A DNA stretch of 64,000 nucleotides. Source: Cladorhizidae sp. MBARI D1340-BT2. Taxonomy: Eukaryota > Porifera > Demospongiae > Poecilosclerida > Cladorhizidae. The stretch spans positions 15,221,713 to 15,285,712 of the forward strand of contig JAQNBH010000015.1 in NCBI GenBank assembly GCA_028752905.1. The letters are read 5' to 3'. The notes beneath the pieces were generated by a model. The model made no database searches, was not told the DNA's origin, and was given only the letters and a program-made list of their open reading frames with translations. This document shows positions 12,581 to 23,812 of this stretch, piece after piece. Every line of letters starts with the position of its first letter. The first letter of the stretch is position 1. Made by a program: the position numbers and the translations under genes.

Positions 12581-13044
12581 TCCGAGACAGAGGTAATCTG
12601 TATCCTACCCAACCTTGCTAATAACTGGATGTATATATATGTATATTGAGTTGGTGTCTCCTGCTCTACGAGGCCATCAGGCACGTACGTGTATGAAGCA
12701 TTTTGACCCTCTGCCAAAGTGGGGAAAAGGTGCTGAAGGGTGTGACAATACACTTGTTATTTTTCCTTTGGTGCTAATTGTGCGGCAGATGAGATCAGGT
12801 CGATGCAAACATGTTTGTCGAGGATGCCACATGCTTGTATGGAGATTTCATGGTGATGGTTAGTGTGCCAGTGGTGACGCAATTGATCAGTTAGTGCGTG
12901 AGTAGTCAGAGAGGTTCTTTTCCTTTTGGGACCTTTTTGCATACAAGGTCAAGGATGAAATGAAGTAAAAGGTGAAGTAGTCCCAGTAAAGTAATAATTA
13001 ATAATAAAATAAAATAAAACAGGCAAGAGCAGTTCACAGGGTTG
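12581..13044. other. Unique spacer, no gene recognised
   Basis: Short unique stretch. A splice-like segment (pyrimidines, GCGGCAG, then about 75 open bases and GTTAGTG) lies at about 12760-12860, but the encoded peptide matches nothing I know. Confidence 0.4.
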
Positions 13045-16000
13045 TCCAGCATAGCACTCTCTAGTGATAGGGCTAAGACTAAGGCTGCATATAGCTCTCT
13101 AGTGAGGGCTAAGGCTAAGGCTATGTATAGCTGTCTAGTGACAGCTTCTCTAGTGACAGAGCTAAGGCTATGTATATCTCTCTAGTGACAGGGCTAAGGC
13201 TATGTGTTCTCTAGTGACAGGGCTAAGGCTGCATATAGCTCTCTAGTGACAGGGCTAAGGCTATGTATAGCTCTCTAGTGACAGGGCTAAGGCTATATGT
13301 ATAGCTCTCTAGTGACAGGGCTAAGGCTATGTATAGCTCTCTAGTGACAGGGCTAAGGCTATGTATAGCTCTCTAGTGACAGGGATAAGGCTATGTATAG
13401 TTCTCTAGTGACAGGGCTAAGGCTATGTATAGCTCTCTAGTGACAGGGCTAAGACTAAGGCTATGTATAGCTCTCTAGTGACAGGGCTAAGCTAAGGCTG
13501 TGTATAGCTCTCTAGTGACAGGGCTAAGACTAAGGCTGCATATAGCTCTCTAGTGACAGGGCTAAGGCTAAGGCTATGTATAGCTCTCTAGTGACAGGGC
13601 TAAGACTAAGGCTATGTATAGCTCTCTAGTGACAGGGCTAAGACTAAGGCTATGTATAGCTCTCTAGTGACAGGGCTAAGACTGACTAAGGCTATGTATA
13701 GCTCTCTAGTGACAGGGCTAAGACTAAGGCTACATATAGCTCTCTAGTGACAGGGCTAAGGCTATGTATAGCTCTCTAGTGACAGGGCTAAGACTAAGGC
13801 TATGTATAGCTCTCTAGTGACAGGGCTAAGACTAAGGCTATGTATAGCTCTCTAGTGACAGGGCTAAGACTAAAGGCTACATATAGCTCTCTAGTGACAG
13901 GGCTAAGGCTATGTATAGCTCTCTAGTGACAGGGCTAAGACTAAGGCTATGTATAGCTCTCTAGTGACAGGGCTAAGGCTAAGGCTGTGTATAGTTCTCT
14001 AGTGACAGGACTAAGACTAAGGCTGCATATATGTAGCTCTCTAGTGACAGGGAGGGCTAAGGCTAAGGCTATGTATAGCTCTCTAGTGACAGGGCTAAGA
14101 CTAAGGCTGCATATATGTAGCTCTCTAGTGACAGGGAGGGCTAAGACTAAGGCTATGTATAGCTCTCTAGTGACAGGGCTAAGACTAAGGCTACATATAG
14201 CTCTCTAGTGACAGGGAGGGCTAAGACTAAGGCTATGTATAGCTCTCTAGTGACAGGGCTAAGACTAAGGCTATGTATAGCTCTCTAGTGACAGGGCTAA
14301 GACTAAGGCTATGTATAGTTCTCTACAGGGCTAAGACTAAGGCTATGTATAGTTCTCTAGTGACAGGGCTAAGACTAAGGCTATGTATAGCTCTCTAGTG
14401 ACAGGGCTAAGACTAAGGCTATGTATAGCTCTCTAGTGACAGGGCTAAGGCTATGTATAGTTCTCTAGTGACAGGGCTAAGGCTATGTATAGTTCTCTAG
14501 TGACAGGGCTAAGGCTATGTATGTAGCTCTCTAGTGATAGAGCTAAGGCTATGTATAGTTCTCTAGTGACAGGGCTAAGACTAAGGCTATGTATAGCTCT
14601 CTAGTGACAGGGCTAAGGCTATGTATAGTTCTCTAGTGACAGGGCTAAGACTAAGGCTATGTATAGCTCTCTAGTGACAGGGATAAGGCTATGTATAGTT
14701 CTCTAGTGACAGGGCTAAGGCTATGTATAGCTCTCTAGTGACAGGGCTAAGGCTATGTATAGTTCTCTAGTGACAGGGCTAAGGCTAAGGCTATGTATAG
14801 CTCTCTAGTGACAGGGTTAAGGCTATGTATAGCTCTCTAGTGACAGGGCTAAGGCTATGTATAGCTCTCTAGTGACAGGGTTAAGGCTATGTATAGCTCT
14901 CTAGTGACAGGGCTAAGGCTATGTATAGCTCTCTAGTGACAGGACTAAGGCTATGTATAGTTCTCTAGTGACAGGGCTAAGGCTATGTATAGCTCTCTAG
15001 TGACAGGGCTAAGGCTATGTATAGCTCTCTAGTGACAGGGCTAAGGCTATGTATAGCTCTCTAGTGACAGGGCTAAGGCTAAGGCTATGTATAGCTCTCT
15101 AGTGACAGGGTTAAGGCTATGTATAGCTCTCTAGTGACAGGGCTAAGGCTATGTATAGCTCTCTAGTGACAGGGTTAAGGCTATGTATAGTTCTCTAGTG
15201 ACAGGGCTAAGGCTATGTATAGCTCTCTAGTGACAGGGCTAAGGCTATGTATAGCTCTCTAGTGACAGGGCTAAGGCTATGTATAGTTCTCTAGTGACAG
15301 GGCTAAGGCTATGTATAGCTCTCTAGTGACAGGGTTAAGGCTATGTATAGTTCTCTAGTGACAGGGCTAAGGCTATGTATAGCTCTCTAGTGACAGGGCT
15401 AAGGCTATGTATAGTTCTCTAGTGACAGGGCTAAGGCTATGTATAGTTCTCTAGTGACAGGGCTAAGGCTACGTATAGTTCTCTAGTGACAGGGCTAAGA
15501 CTAAGGCTATGTATAGCTCTCTAGTGACAGGGTTAAGGCTATGTATAGCTCTCTAGTGACAGGGATAAGGCTATGTATAGTTCTCTAGTGACAGGGCTAA
15601 GGCTATGTATAGCTCTCTAGTGACAGGGTTAAGGCTATGTATAGCTCTCTAGTGACAGGGCTAAGGCTATGTATAGTTCTCTAGTGACAGGGCTAAGGCT
15701 AAGGCTATGTATAGCTCTCTAGTGACAGGGTTAAGGCTATGTATAGCTCTCTAGTGACAGGGCTAAGGCTATGTATAGCTCTCTAGTGACAGGGTTAAGG
15801 CTATGTATAGCTCTCTAGTGACAGGGCTAAGGCTATGTATAGTTCTCTAGTGACAGGGCTAATGCTATGTATAGCTCTCTAGTGACAGGGCTAAGGCTAA
15901 GGCTATGTATAGCTCTCTAGTGACAGGGCTAAGGCTATGTATAGTTCTCTAGTGACAGGGCTAAGGCTGCATATAGCTCTCTAGTGACAGGGCTAAGGCT

Positions 16001-16150
16001 ATGTATAGCTCTCTAGTGACAGGGCTAAGGCTATGTATAGTTCTCTAGTGACAGGGCTAAGGCTAAGGCTCTCTAGTGACAGAGCTAAGGCTATGTATAG
16101 CTCTCTAGTGACTAAGGCTATGTATAGCTCTCTAGTGACATGGCTAAGGC
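13045..16150. repeat. 32-bp satellite, about 93 copies
   Basis: The unit reads CTCTCTAGTGACAGGGCTAA then GGCTATGTATAG. A 6-bp internal duplication (CTAAGA or CTAAGG) produces 38-bp units, which dominate 13440-14400 and become rare after 14800. Other variants are TAGTTCTC, GCATATAG and GGGTTAAGG. Block patterns recur, showing amplification of multi-unit segments. Confidence 0.98.
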
Positions 16151-16329
16151 TATTAATATGTATAGCAATATACCATTAGATGGCTGGCACATGTTATAAA
16201 CTGCTCAGTTGGCTTCCATACATCCTCCATGGATCCATGGACCCAAGGAGGCCATTGATTATTGTTGGTCTTCCTGTGTTTGGAGGCGATCTCTTAGCAT
16301 CTAGTTTGTCTTAGAGCATAAAGACTAAC

Positions 16330-17228
16330 TGCAGACGCACCAGCTCAGAGCATAAAAACTCATTACAATAACACCAGCTCAGAGCATAAAGACTCACTAC
16401 AGACATGCCAGCTTGGAGCATACAGGCTCACTACAGGCATGCCAGCTCGGAGCATACAGGCTCACTACAGGCATGCCAGCTTGGAGCATACAGGCTCACT
16501 ACAGACATGCCAGCTTGGAGCATATACAGGCTCACTACAGACATGCCAGCTTGGAGCATATACAGGCTCACTACAGGCATGCCAGCTCGGAGCATACAGG
16601 CTCACTACAGGCACGCCAGCTTGGAGCATACAGGCTCACTACAGGCATGCCAGCTTGGAGCATACAGGCTCACTACAGGCATGCCAGCTCGCAGCATACA
16701 GGCTCACTATAGACATGCCAGCTTGGAGCATACAGGCTCACTACAGGCATGCCAGCTTGGAGCATACAGGCTCACTACAGGCATGCCAGCTCGCAGCATA
16801 CAGGCTCACTACAGGCATGCCAGCTTGGAGCATACAGGCTCACTACAGACATGCCAGCTCGCAGCATACAGGCTCACTACAGGCATGCCAGCTCGCAGCA
16901 TGCAGGCTCACTACAGGCATGCCAGCTTGGACTCACTACAGGCATGCCAGCTTGGAGCATACAGGCTCACTACAGGCATGCCAGCTTGGAGCATACAGGC
17001 TCACTACAGACATGCCAGCTCAGAGCATACAGGCTCACTACAGGCATGCCAGCTTGGAGCATACACAGGCTCACTACAGGCATGCCAGCTCGGAGCATAC
17101 AGGCTCACTACAGGCATGCCAGCTCGGAGCATACAGGCTCACTACAGACATGCCAGCTCGGAGCATACAGGCTCACTACAGGCATGCCAGCTTGGAGCAT
17201 ACAGGCTCACTACAGGCATGCCAGCATG
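16330..17228. repeat. 34-bp minisatellite, about 26 copies
   Basis: The unit reads ACAGGCTCACTACAGGCATG then CCAGCTTGGAGCAT. The first copies (16330-16400) are diverged. Unit length is one more than a multiple of three and contains no stop in any plus frame, so all three plus frames stay open for hundreds of codons. This is a numerical artefact, not a gene. Confidence 0.97.
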
Positions 17229-17807
17229 TGCTGTTCGTGTTCTAGCAAGAAGCTGGAGGAGCTGGCCAAAACGGCTTAACTCGAGGAATGTGAGAAACAA
17301 ATAGGGGAGATGGCGAGGGGAGCCAGATGAGTGGGAGTAAAAGCTCAAAGCTAACAGCAACATTAGGTAGAAACAAGAGAGTCGGCTTTAAAAGGCTTGT
17401 TTTGGCAGTGTGTACGGCTATGTGTATACATTGATCAGACAAAAACACCATTAGGATGCTACAACGCTGCCAAAGTAAGATAAAGTAAGATTTAGCTGAG
17501 ATATATATGGGCTTTTTAAGGGGGGGGGGGCACTCATTGTTTTGAAATAGGGGTCAAACCAAATCAGGGAGTATTCATCTTGCCCCATCAATATTGCCAA
17601 TCAGCTTTCTTGCCGTCTCCTGATACGTCCAATTGTAGTACTTTCTTTCTTCCTGACTCAGTGTTGCTGATGCTGCTCAGAGTTTCCATATTAGTTATCA
17701 TTATGCTCTCTCCTGGCATTTCCAGTTTGTCTCGGCCTGTGTAGATGTGGTTGCTCTCTGCTTGGGGATTTCCCGTTCTATATTTCTCTGTGCAAATCAT
17801 CTAGGCG
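17229..17807. other. Unique spacer with a poly-G run
   Basis: A G-tract of about 10 bases lies at 17521-17530. A coiled-coil-like stretch after TGTTCTAG (17246 onward, plus strand) is broken by a TAA after 12 codons, so I do not call it as an exon. Confidence 0.45.
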
Positions 17808-18322
17808 CTGCTGTTGTCTTTCCCTGAGCCTTTGCTCCCACTGGTCTGGGCTCCCTCCATCTGTTGCTCACATTTCCCTGAGCCTTTGCTCCCACTGGTC
17901 TGGGCTCCCTCCTCCATCTGTTGCAGCTCACATTTCCTTCGGCCTTTGCTCCCACTGGTCTGGGCTCCCTCCATCTGTTGCTCACATTTCCCTCGGCCTT
18001 TGCTCCCACTGGTCTGGGCTCCCTCCATCTGTTACTCACATTTGCCTCGGCCTTTGCTTCCCACTGGTCTGGGCTCCCTCCATCTGTTGCTCACATTTCC
18101 CTGAGCCTTTGCTCCCACTGGTCTGGGCTCCCTCCATCTGTTCCTCACATTTCCCTTGGCCTTTGCTCCCACTGGTCTGGGCTCCCTCCATCTGTTCCTC
18201 ACATTTCCCTTGGCCTTTGCTCCCACTGGTCTGGGCTCCCTCCATCTGTTGCTCACATTTCCCTGAGCCTCTGCTCCCACTGGTCTGGGCCCCCTCCTCC
18301 ATCTGTTGCTCACATTTCTTTT
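17808..18322. repeat. 54-bp minisatellite, about 9.5 copies
   Basis: The unit contains TTTGCTCCCACTGGTCTGGG, CTCCCTCCATCTGTTGCTCA and CATTTCCCTGAGCC. It is strongly pyrimidine-biased on the plus strand. Frames stay open because 54 is a multiple of three. Confidence 0.97.
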
Positions 18323-18689
18323 GGTAGTTCAGCCATCTTGTGCAGCTGCTTTTGAACTTCTCAGCTGCGTAGGTGTGAATGTTGGCATGACATGTAATTT
18401 ATTATCTTCTATTGTGGCCGAATGATTGGGGACTTCCCTGCCGTAGTTGGCATGTGTACGATGACCAACGATGTAGAAATATCTATAGAGAGAGGCAAGA
18501 CAAATTTATAATAAGAGCACCTAATATAATATGGATTTTAAAAGAGTGGATTTTAAAAGAGTGGTAATAATATTGGTGTTCATTATTTTAAAAGGTGAAA
18601 GGTCATATAAATGAGTCGGCATTGGTGAGCTCTTGCTTCCTTTCTTACTTGACAGACATTTTGGGTGTTTAAACTTTTTTGTTTCCTTT
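18323..18689. other. Unique spacer, no gene recognised
   Basis: Contains a short direct duplication of GGATTTTAAAAGAGT near 18533-18560. No coding signal. Confidence 0.45.
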
Positions 18690-18738
18690 TGTTGTTGTTG
18701 TTGTTGTTGCTGTTGTTGTGTTGTTGTTGTTGTTGTTT
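18690..18738. repeat. (GTT)n microsatellite
   Basis: About 15 GTT triplets with one GCT and one GTG interruption. Confidence 0.97.
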
Positions 18739-18837
18739 TCCCTCTCTATAAACAATCCAGTCGAGCAGTCTCCTTCAAGAAGTTGCTCGCGGTTTAGAAC
18801 TAACCAATCAAAGCAGATGTTATTGTTTATTACTGAA

Positions 18838-19318
18838 GCACACATGTACATATTATATGCATACATACACACATATACACACATACATACAATATACATA
18901 CACATACATACAAATACACATACATACATAGATATGCACACATACATACACACATACATACACATACATACACACATACATACATGCACATATATATATG
19001 CATACACATATATGCATACATATACACACGTAAAAATGCACACATATGTACATACATACATGTAAGTACATACACACATACATACACACATACATATGCA
19101 TACACACATACATATACATATTCATACACATACATACAAATACACATACATACATAGATATGCACACATACATACACACATACATACACATACATACACA
19201 CATACATACATGCACATATATATATATATGCATACACATATATGCATACATATACACACGTAAAAATGCACACATACATACATACATGTAAGTACATAAA
19301 CACATACATACATACTTG
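18838..19318. repeat. (ACAT)n-rich microsatellite with a duplicated block
   Basis: Alternating purine-pyrimidine ACAT/CACA/TATA sequence. A block of about 200 bp containing AAATACACATACATACATAG and ACACGTAAAAATGCACACAT occurs twice, offset by roughly 230 bp. The Tyr/Val/Cys/Met-rich frames are repeat translations. The alternating sequence could adopt Z-DNA or cruciform structures. Confidence 0.95.
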
Positions 19319-19414
19319 GTCACTCCGGTTGTTGGACTTCTGGTAATGTCACAAGAATAAGCTTTTCAATAAACCAACTTGATTTTTCACCTCTTTGCAG
19401 CTAAAATATCAGCA

Positions 19415-20378
19415 GCAGCTGTGCTAGGTTAAATAATGGACACACTGTGTGCTCACTCTGCTAGGTTAAATAATGGAGACACTGTGTGCTCACTCTGCTA
19501 GGTTAAATAATGGACACACTGTGTGCTCACTCTGCTAGGTTAAATAATGGAGACACTGTGTGCTCACTCTGCTAGGTTAAATAATGGACACACTGTGTGC
19601 TCACTCTGCTAGGTTAAATAATGGAGACACTGTGTGCTCACTCTGCTAGGTTAAATAATGGAGACACTGTGTGCTCACTCTGCTAGGTTAAATAATGGAC
19701 ACACTGTGTGCTCACTCTGCTAGGTTAAATAATGGAGACACTGTGTGCTCACTCTGCTAGGTTAAATAATGGACACAGTGTGTGCTCACTCTGCTAGGTT
19801 AAATAATGGACATAGTGTGTGCTCACTCTGCTAGGTTAAATAATGGAGACACTGTGTGCTCACTCTGCTAGGTTAAATAATGGACACACTGTGTGCTCAC
19901 TCTGCTAGGTTAAATAATGGCCACACTGTGTGCTCACTCTGCTAGGTTAAATAATGGAGACACTGTGTGCTCACTCTGCTAGGTTAAATAATGGAGACAC
20001 TGTGTGCTCACTCTGCTAGGTTAAATAATGGAGACACTGTGTGCTCACTCTGCTAGGTTAAATAATGGACACACTGTGTGCTCACTCTGCTAGGTTAAAT
20101 AATGGAGACACTGTGTGCTCACTCTGCTAGGTTAAATAATGGAGACACTGTGTGCTCACTCTGCTAGGTTAAATAATGGACACACTGTGTGCTCACTCTG
20201 CTAGGTTAAATAATGGACACACAGTGTGCCCACTCTGCTAGGTTAAATAATGGACACACTGGTGCTCACTGTTCTAGGTTAAATAATGGACACACTGGTG
20301 CTCACTCTGCTAGGTTAAATAATGGACACAAAGTGTCCTCACTCTGCTAGGTTAAATAATGGACACACTGGTGTCACT
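19415..20378. repeat. 37-bp satellite, about 26 copies
   Basis: The unit reads GCTAGGTTAAATAATGGACA then CACTGTGTGCTCACTCT, with a common GGAGACAC variant. The last four copies are diverged, with CACTGGTGCTCAC length variants. Confidence 0.98.
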
Positions 20379-20808
20379 GTGCCAATTATGGACTTACTAG
20401 AGGGCATTGACTTCTGTTGTCCTCCTCCTCTACACTTGGCCTGCCTCTCTTTCGCAGCCATTTTTATAATTACTGGGAGTGTCCAGCTCTTCGTGGATAA
20501 CTAGGACGATGACATAGTGTATCAGGTGGTCCACTTCTCTTTAAAATGATGTTTGACGTGACTTCAGACCCGTCTATGTGTGGAATGCATGCTTACCATA
20601 CTTGCCATAAACAACACGCTAATTAATGGGTTTCCTGTGCACACAAGGAAGCCTCACACACACACACTACTGACTCATACCACATAATATGTTTAGAAGA
20701 AAAGGAGTTTTGACACATCGTACACAGGTGTGCAGGTAGTAGAGTTCAAAGAAGCAATGGTGCAGCAAAACAATTCTCTGCACTTCAATTTCCATATTTT
20801 TTTTTCAA
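20379..20808. other. Unique spacer, possible cryptic acceptor
   Basis: A pyrimidine-rich tract ends in TTTCGCAG at about 20457 and resembles a 3' splice site, but every downstream frame stops within about 16 codons. No exon is called. Confidence 0.4.
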
Positions 20809-20985
20809 TGAAAGAAGTAACCAGCAGCTTGAAGCTTGTGTTCTGTCTCCTTCACTTCTTGCTGGTTGTAGCCATGGGCCCAGTTCACAATTATGGATGA
20901 AAGAAGTAACCAGCAGCTTGAAGCTAGTGTTCTAACTCCTTCACTTCTTGCTGGTTGTAGCCATAGGCCCCATTCACAATATGAG
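20809..20985. repeat. Two tandem copies of an 89-bp unit
   Basis: Both copies contain AAAGAAGTAACCAGCAGCTT and CACTTCTTGCTGGTTGTAGC, offset by 89 bp. Within each copy the segment beginning AACCAGCAGC is an imperfect inverted repeat of the segment ending CTTGCTGGTT. Confidence 0.92.
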
Positions 20986-21182
20986 AAAATGGACATGTGT
21001 TATGGTACATTGCGACGAGTTTGAATAGAAAACACATCTATCGTGGACCTCTGGACCTCTATCTGTTTTCACCTGTCACAAGCTTGGCTATAGAAATGGA
21101 ACAATTCCACATGCTTATGGAGGCCACACTTTTGACCACCTTAAAACGTTTGTAATATGAATCACATTCCTTGAAATCGAAG

Positions 21183-21266
21183 AGGAAACTTGAAGCTGCT
21201 AACTGCAATTTATCAAATCGTATTCATGAGGCAGATATTGCAACTGTGCTTAATAGCCGAGAGTGG
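21183..21266 (+). CDS. Candidate penultimate exon of an unidentified gene
   Basis: Between a possible acceptor (AATCGAAG) and a good donor (GAGTGG|GTATGT), 28 codons stay open and give a hydrophilic, helix-prone peptide ending ADIATVLNSREW. The donor leaves phase 0, which matches the phase of the terminal exon at 22960, so the two would join in frame. The acceptor has a poor pyrimidine tract, so the left boundary is uncertain. I do not recognise the protein family. If the exon is real, the intron between the two consists almost entirely of the 31-bp and 35-bp arrays. Confidence 0.35.
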
Positions 21267-21374
21267 GTATGTAATTACATATTGGTGAGAAGTGTGAGGT
21301 CACATCATTAAGTGTGTGTATTTGGTAGATCTCTTAATAACCTGGCCAGAATGTGGATGACAGTGGTCTCCCTG

Positions 21375-22138
21375 GGCCCCATTAGAGGTCACGGCCAAAG
21401 TTGCCCCATTAGAGGTCTCCCAGGGCCAAAGTTCCCCATTAGAGGTCTCCCAGGGCCAAAGTTGCCCCATTAGAGGTCAGGGACAAAGTTGCCCCATTAG
21501 AAGTCTTCCAGGGCCAAAGTTGCCCCATTAGAGGTCTCCCAGGGCCAAAGTTGCCCCATTAGAAGTCTCCCTGGGCCAAAGTTGCCCCATTAGAGGTCTG
21601 GGCCAAAGTTGCCCCATTAGAAGTCTTCCAGGGCCAAAGTTGCCCCATTAGAGGTCTCCCAGGGCCAAAGTTGCCCCATTGGAAGTCTTCCAGGGCCAAA
21701 GTTGCCCCATTAGAGGTCTGGGCCAAAGTTGCCCCATTAGAAGTCCAAAGTTGCCCCATTAGAGGTCTCCCTGGGTCAAAGTTGCCCCATTAGAGGTCAG
21801 GGCCAAAGTTGCCCCATTAGAGGTCTCCCAGGGCCAAAGTTACCCCATTGGAAGTCTCCCAGGGCCAAAGTTGCCCCATTAAAGGTCTGGGCCAAAGTTG
21901 CCCCATTAGAAGTCCAAAGTTGCCCCATTAGAGGTCTCCCTGGGTCAAAGTTGCCCCATTAGAGGTCAGGGCCAAAGTTGCCCCATTAGAGGTCTGGGCC
22001 AAAGTTGCCCCATTAGAAGTCTCCCAGGGCCAAAGTTGCCCCATTAGAGGTCTCCCAGGGCCAAAGTTGCCCCATTAGAGGTCTCCCAGGGCCAAAGTTG
22101 CCCCATTAGAAGTCTCCCAGGGGCAAAGTTGCCCCATC
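21375..22138. repeat. 31-bp minisatellite, about 25 copies
   Basis: The unit contains CCCCATTAGAGGTCTCCCAG and GGCCAAAGTTG. Shorter units lacking CTCCCAG (AGGTCTGGGCC, AGGTCAGGGCC) are interspersed, and a block of several units near 21710-21800 recurs at about 21890-21980. Confidence 0.97.
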
Positions 22139-22139
22139 A

Positions 22140-22912
22140 GTGCTCTGCTCGTAAAACAGGCACAGAGCACGGGTTTGTTAGCCCTCTCTGTCCTGCACAG
22201 AGCACAGGTTTGTTAGCCCTCTCTGTCCTGCACAGAGCACGGGTTTGTTAGCCCTCTCTGTCCTGCACAGAGCACGGGTTTGTTAGCCCTCTCTGTCCTG
22301 CACAGAGCACGGGTTTTTTTTTATCCCTCTCTGTCCTGCACAGAGCACAGGTTTGTTAGCCCTCTCTGTCCTGCACAGAGCACATGTTTGTTAGACCTCT
22401 CTGTCCTGCACAGAGCACAGGTTTGTTATCCCTCTCTGTCCTGCACAGAGCACAGGTTTGTTAGCCCTCTCTGTCCTGCACAGAGCACAGGTTTGTTAGC
22501 CCTCTCTGTCCTGCACAGAGCACGGGTTTGTTAGCCCTCTCTGTCCTGCACAGAGCACGTTTTTTTAATCCCTCTCTGTCCTGCACAGAGCACGGGTTTG
22601 TTAGTCCTCTCTGTCCTGCACAGAGCACGGGTTTGTTAGCCCTTCTCTGTCCTGCACAGAGCACAGGTTTGTTAGCCCTCTCTGTCCTGCACAGAGCACA
22701 GGTTTGTTAGCCCTTCTCTGTCCTGCACAGAGCACAGGTTTGTTAGCCCTTCTCTGTCCTGCACAGAGCACGGGTTTGTTAGCCCTTCTCTGTCCTGCAC
22801 AGAGCACGGGTTTGTTAGCCCTTCTCTGTCCTGCACAGAGCACGGGTTTGTTAGCCCTCTCTGTCCTGCACAGAGCACGGGTTTGTTAGCCCTTCTCTGT
22901 CCTGCACAGAGC
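22140..22912. repeat. 35-bp minisatellite, about 22 copies
   Basis: The unit contains GCACAGAGCACGGGTTTGTT and AGCCCTCTCTGTCCT. It directly follows the 31-bp array. Variants include CACAGG, a CCCTTCTC insertion giving 36-bp units near the right end, and T-runs at 22313 and 22560. It stops 47 bp before the splice acceptor at 22959. Confidence 0.98.
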
Positions 22913-22959
22913 TGCCATTATTAATACAATGCTCCCTCCCTCTCCTTTTGTTTGTGCAG

Positions 22960-23058
22960 ATATTGAAGCCGTCGGAAAAGAAAGCGAAGTATCAGTACTC
23001 AGGGTTGAACTCTGGACGAATTATCACAGCTGCCAAGGCACCTGCTGATAAGACATAA
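22960..23058 (+). CDS. Terminal exon of an unidentified gene
   Basis: A strong acceptor (CTCCCTCCCTCTCC, then TTTGTTTGTGCAG at 22959) precedes 32 codons and a TAA. The frame begins [20 protein letters not shown] and ends in a basic, Ala-rich tail (PADKT). It reads as a conserved-looking, lysine-rich C-terminus, but I cannot name the protein with confidence. A canonical AATAAA lies 307 bp downstream. Codon choice and the clean splice signal make this much more exon-like than the surrounding arrays. Upstream exons must lie at 21183-21266 or further left, possibly outside the window. Confidence 0.7.
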   Translation: MLKPSEKKAKYQYSGLNSGRIITAAKAPADKT

Positions 23059-23277
23059 TGCAAAGCTCCTCTCATCCACAATACTCAATATTGGTGGCCC
23101 TATAGAAATCTCCCATATGACAGTCTCTGTTAACGGGTTTCATTTTGTGCATATACATGAATGTACACCCACGCACACACACATGTGCATATTTAAGGAG
23201 TGTTGCTCTATTTTGCTTAATTCTTATGCATTTTTTAATTTTTTTAAATTATTTGTTTGATGTTCAGCCACTTGCAC

Positions 23278-23330
23278 GATGATATCCAGAGATGATATCC
23301 AGAGATGATATCCAGAGATAATATCCAGAT
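23278..23330. repeat. 15-bp repeat, about 3.5 copies
   Basis: Tandem GATGATATCCAGAGA units in the presumed 3' UTR of the gene ending at 23058. Confidence 0.9.
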
Positions 23331-23364
23331 CATGTTACCAGGTTTTGTTTAATCACAAGGGGAT

Positions 23365-23370
23365 AATAAA
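23365..23370 (+). promoter_or_regulatory. Poly(A) signal AATAAA
   Basis: Canonical hexamer within GGATAATAAATGTC, about 300 bp after the TAA of the terminal exon at 22960-23058. It is followed by T/GT-rich sequence (GTTGTTGAC, then TGTGTGTGTGTGTG near 23451). Confidence 0.55.
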
Positions 23371-23604
23371 TGTCTCAAACAAACCACAAGTCGTGAATTT
23401 TAGTGAGCATTGTTGTTGACATTGGATATACACTGGAGATGTGCAGCAGTTGTGTGTGTGTGTGTGGGGTTATATGGTGAGCTTTCATGTCACCTTGGAG
23501 ACAGCTTATCAATGAGGTACAGTAGTCTTAAAATAAAACCTCACCCTGGGTCCTGAAATTATGTGAACATGTATATATCTGTCTGAGCTTTGGTAACAGC
23601 AGCT

Positions 23605-23812
23605 GCCTAAGTCTCCCTAGTAAGGAAGTGGCCAGTGCCTCAGCCTTCCAACAAGTGGCCAGTACCTCAGCCTCCCTAGCGAGGAAGTGGCCAGCGCTCA
23701 GCCTCCCAACAAGTGGTCAGTGCCTCAGCCTCTTAGCAAGTGGCCAGTGCCTCAGCCTCCATAGTGAGGAAGTGGCCAGTCGGCCTCCCTAGTGAGGAAG
23801 TGGCAGTAGCTA
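23605..23812. repeat. Degenerate 30-45-bp repeat, about 6 copies
   Basis: Units share AAGTGGCCAGTGCCTCAGCC and TCCCTAGTGAGG. Spacing varies because the CTAGTGAGG segment is missing from some copies. Confidence 0.9.

Noticed and set aside
10480..12753. 757-codon minus-strand open frame
   Set aside because: Consists of an 18-bp DNA repeat translated in a stop-free frame. Equally long frames exist on both strands, and frame changes coincide with unit indels.
17237..17340. Possible coiled-coil exon after TGTTCTAG (SKKLEELAKTA)
   Set aside because: A TAA interrupts it after 12 codons and two more stops follow. The short similarity to coiled coils is weak evidence.
20440..20510. Possible exon after the pyrimidine tract ending TTTCGCAG
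   Set aside because: All frames terminate within about 16 codons and there is no suitable donor before the stops.
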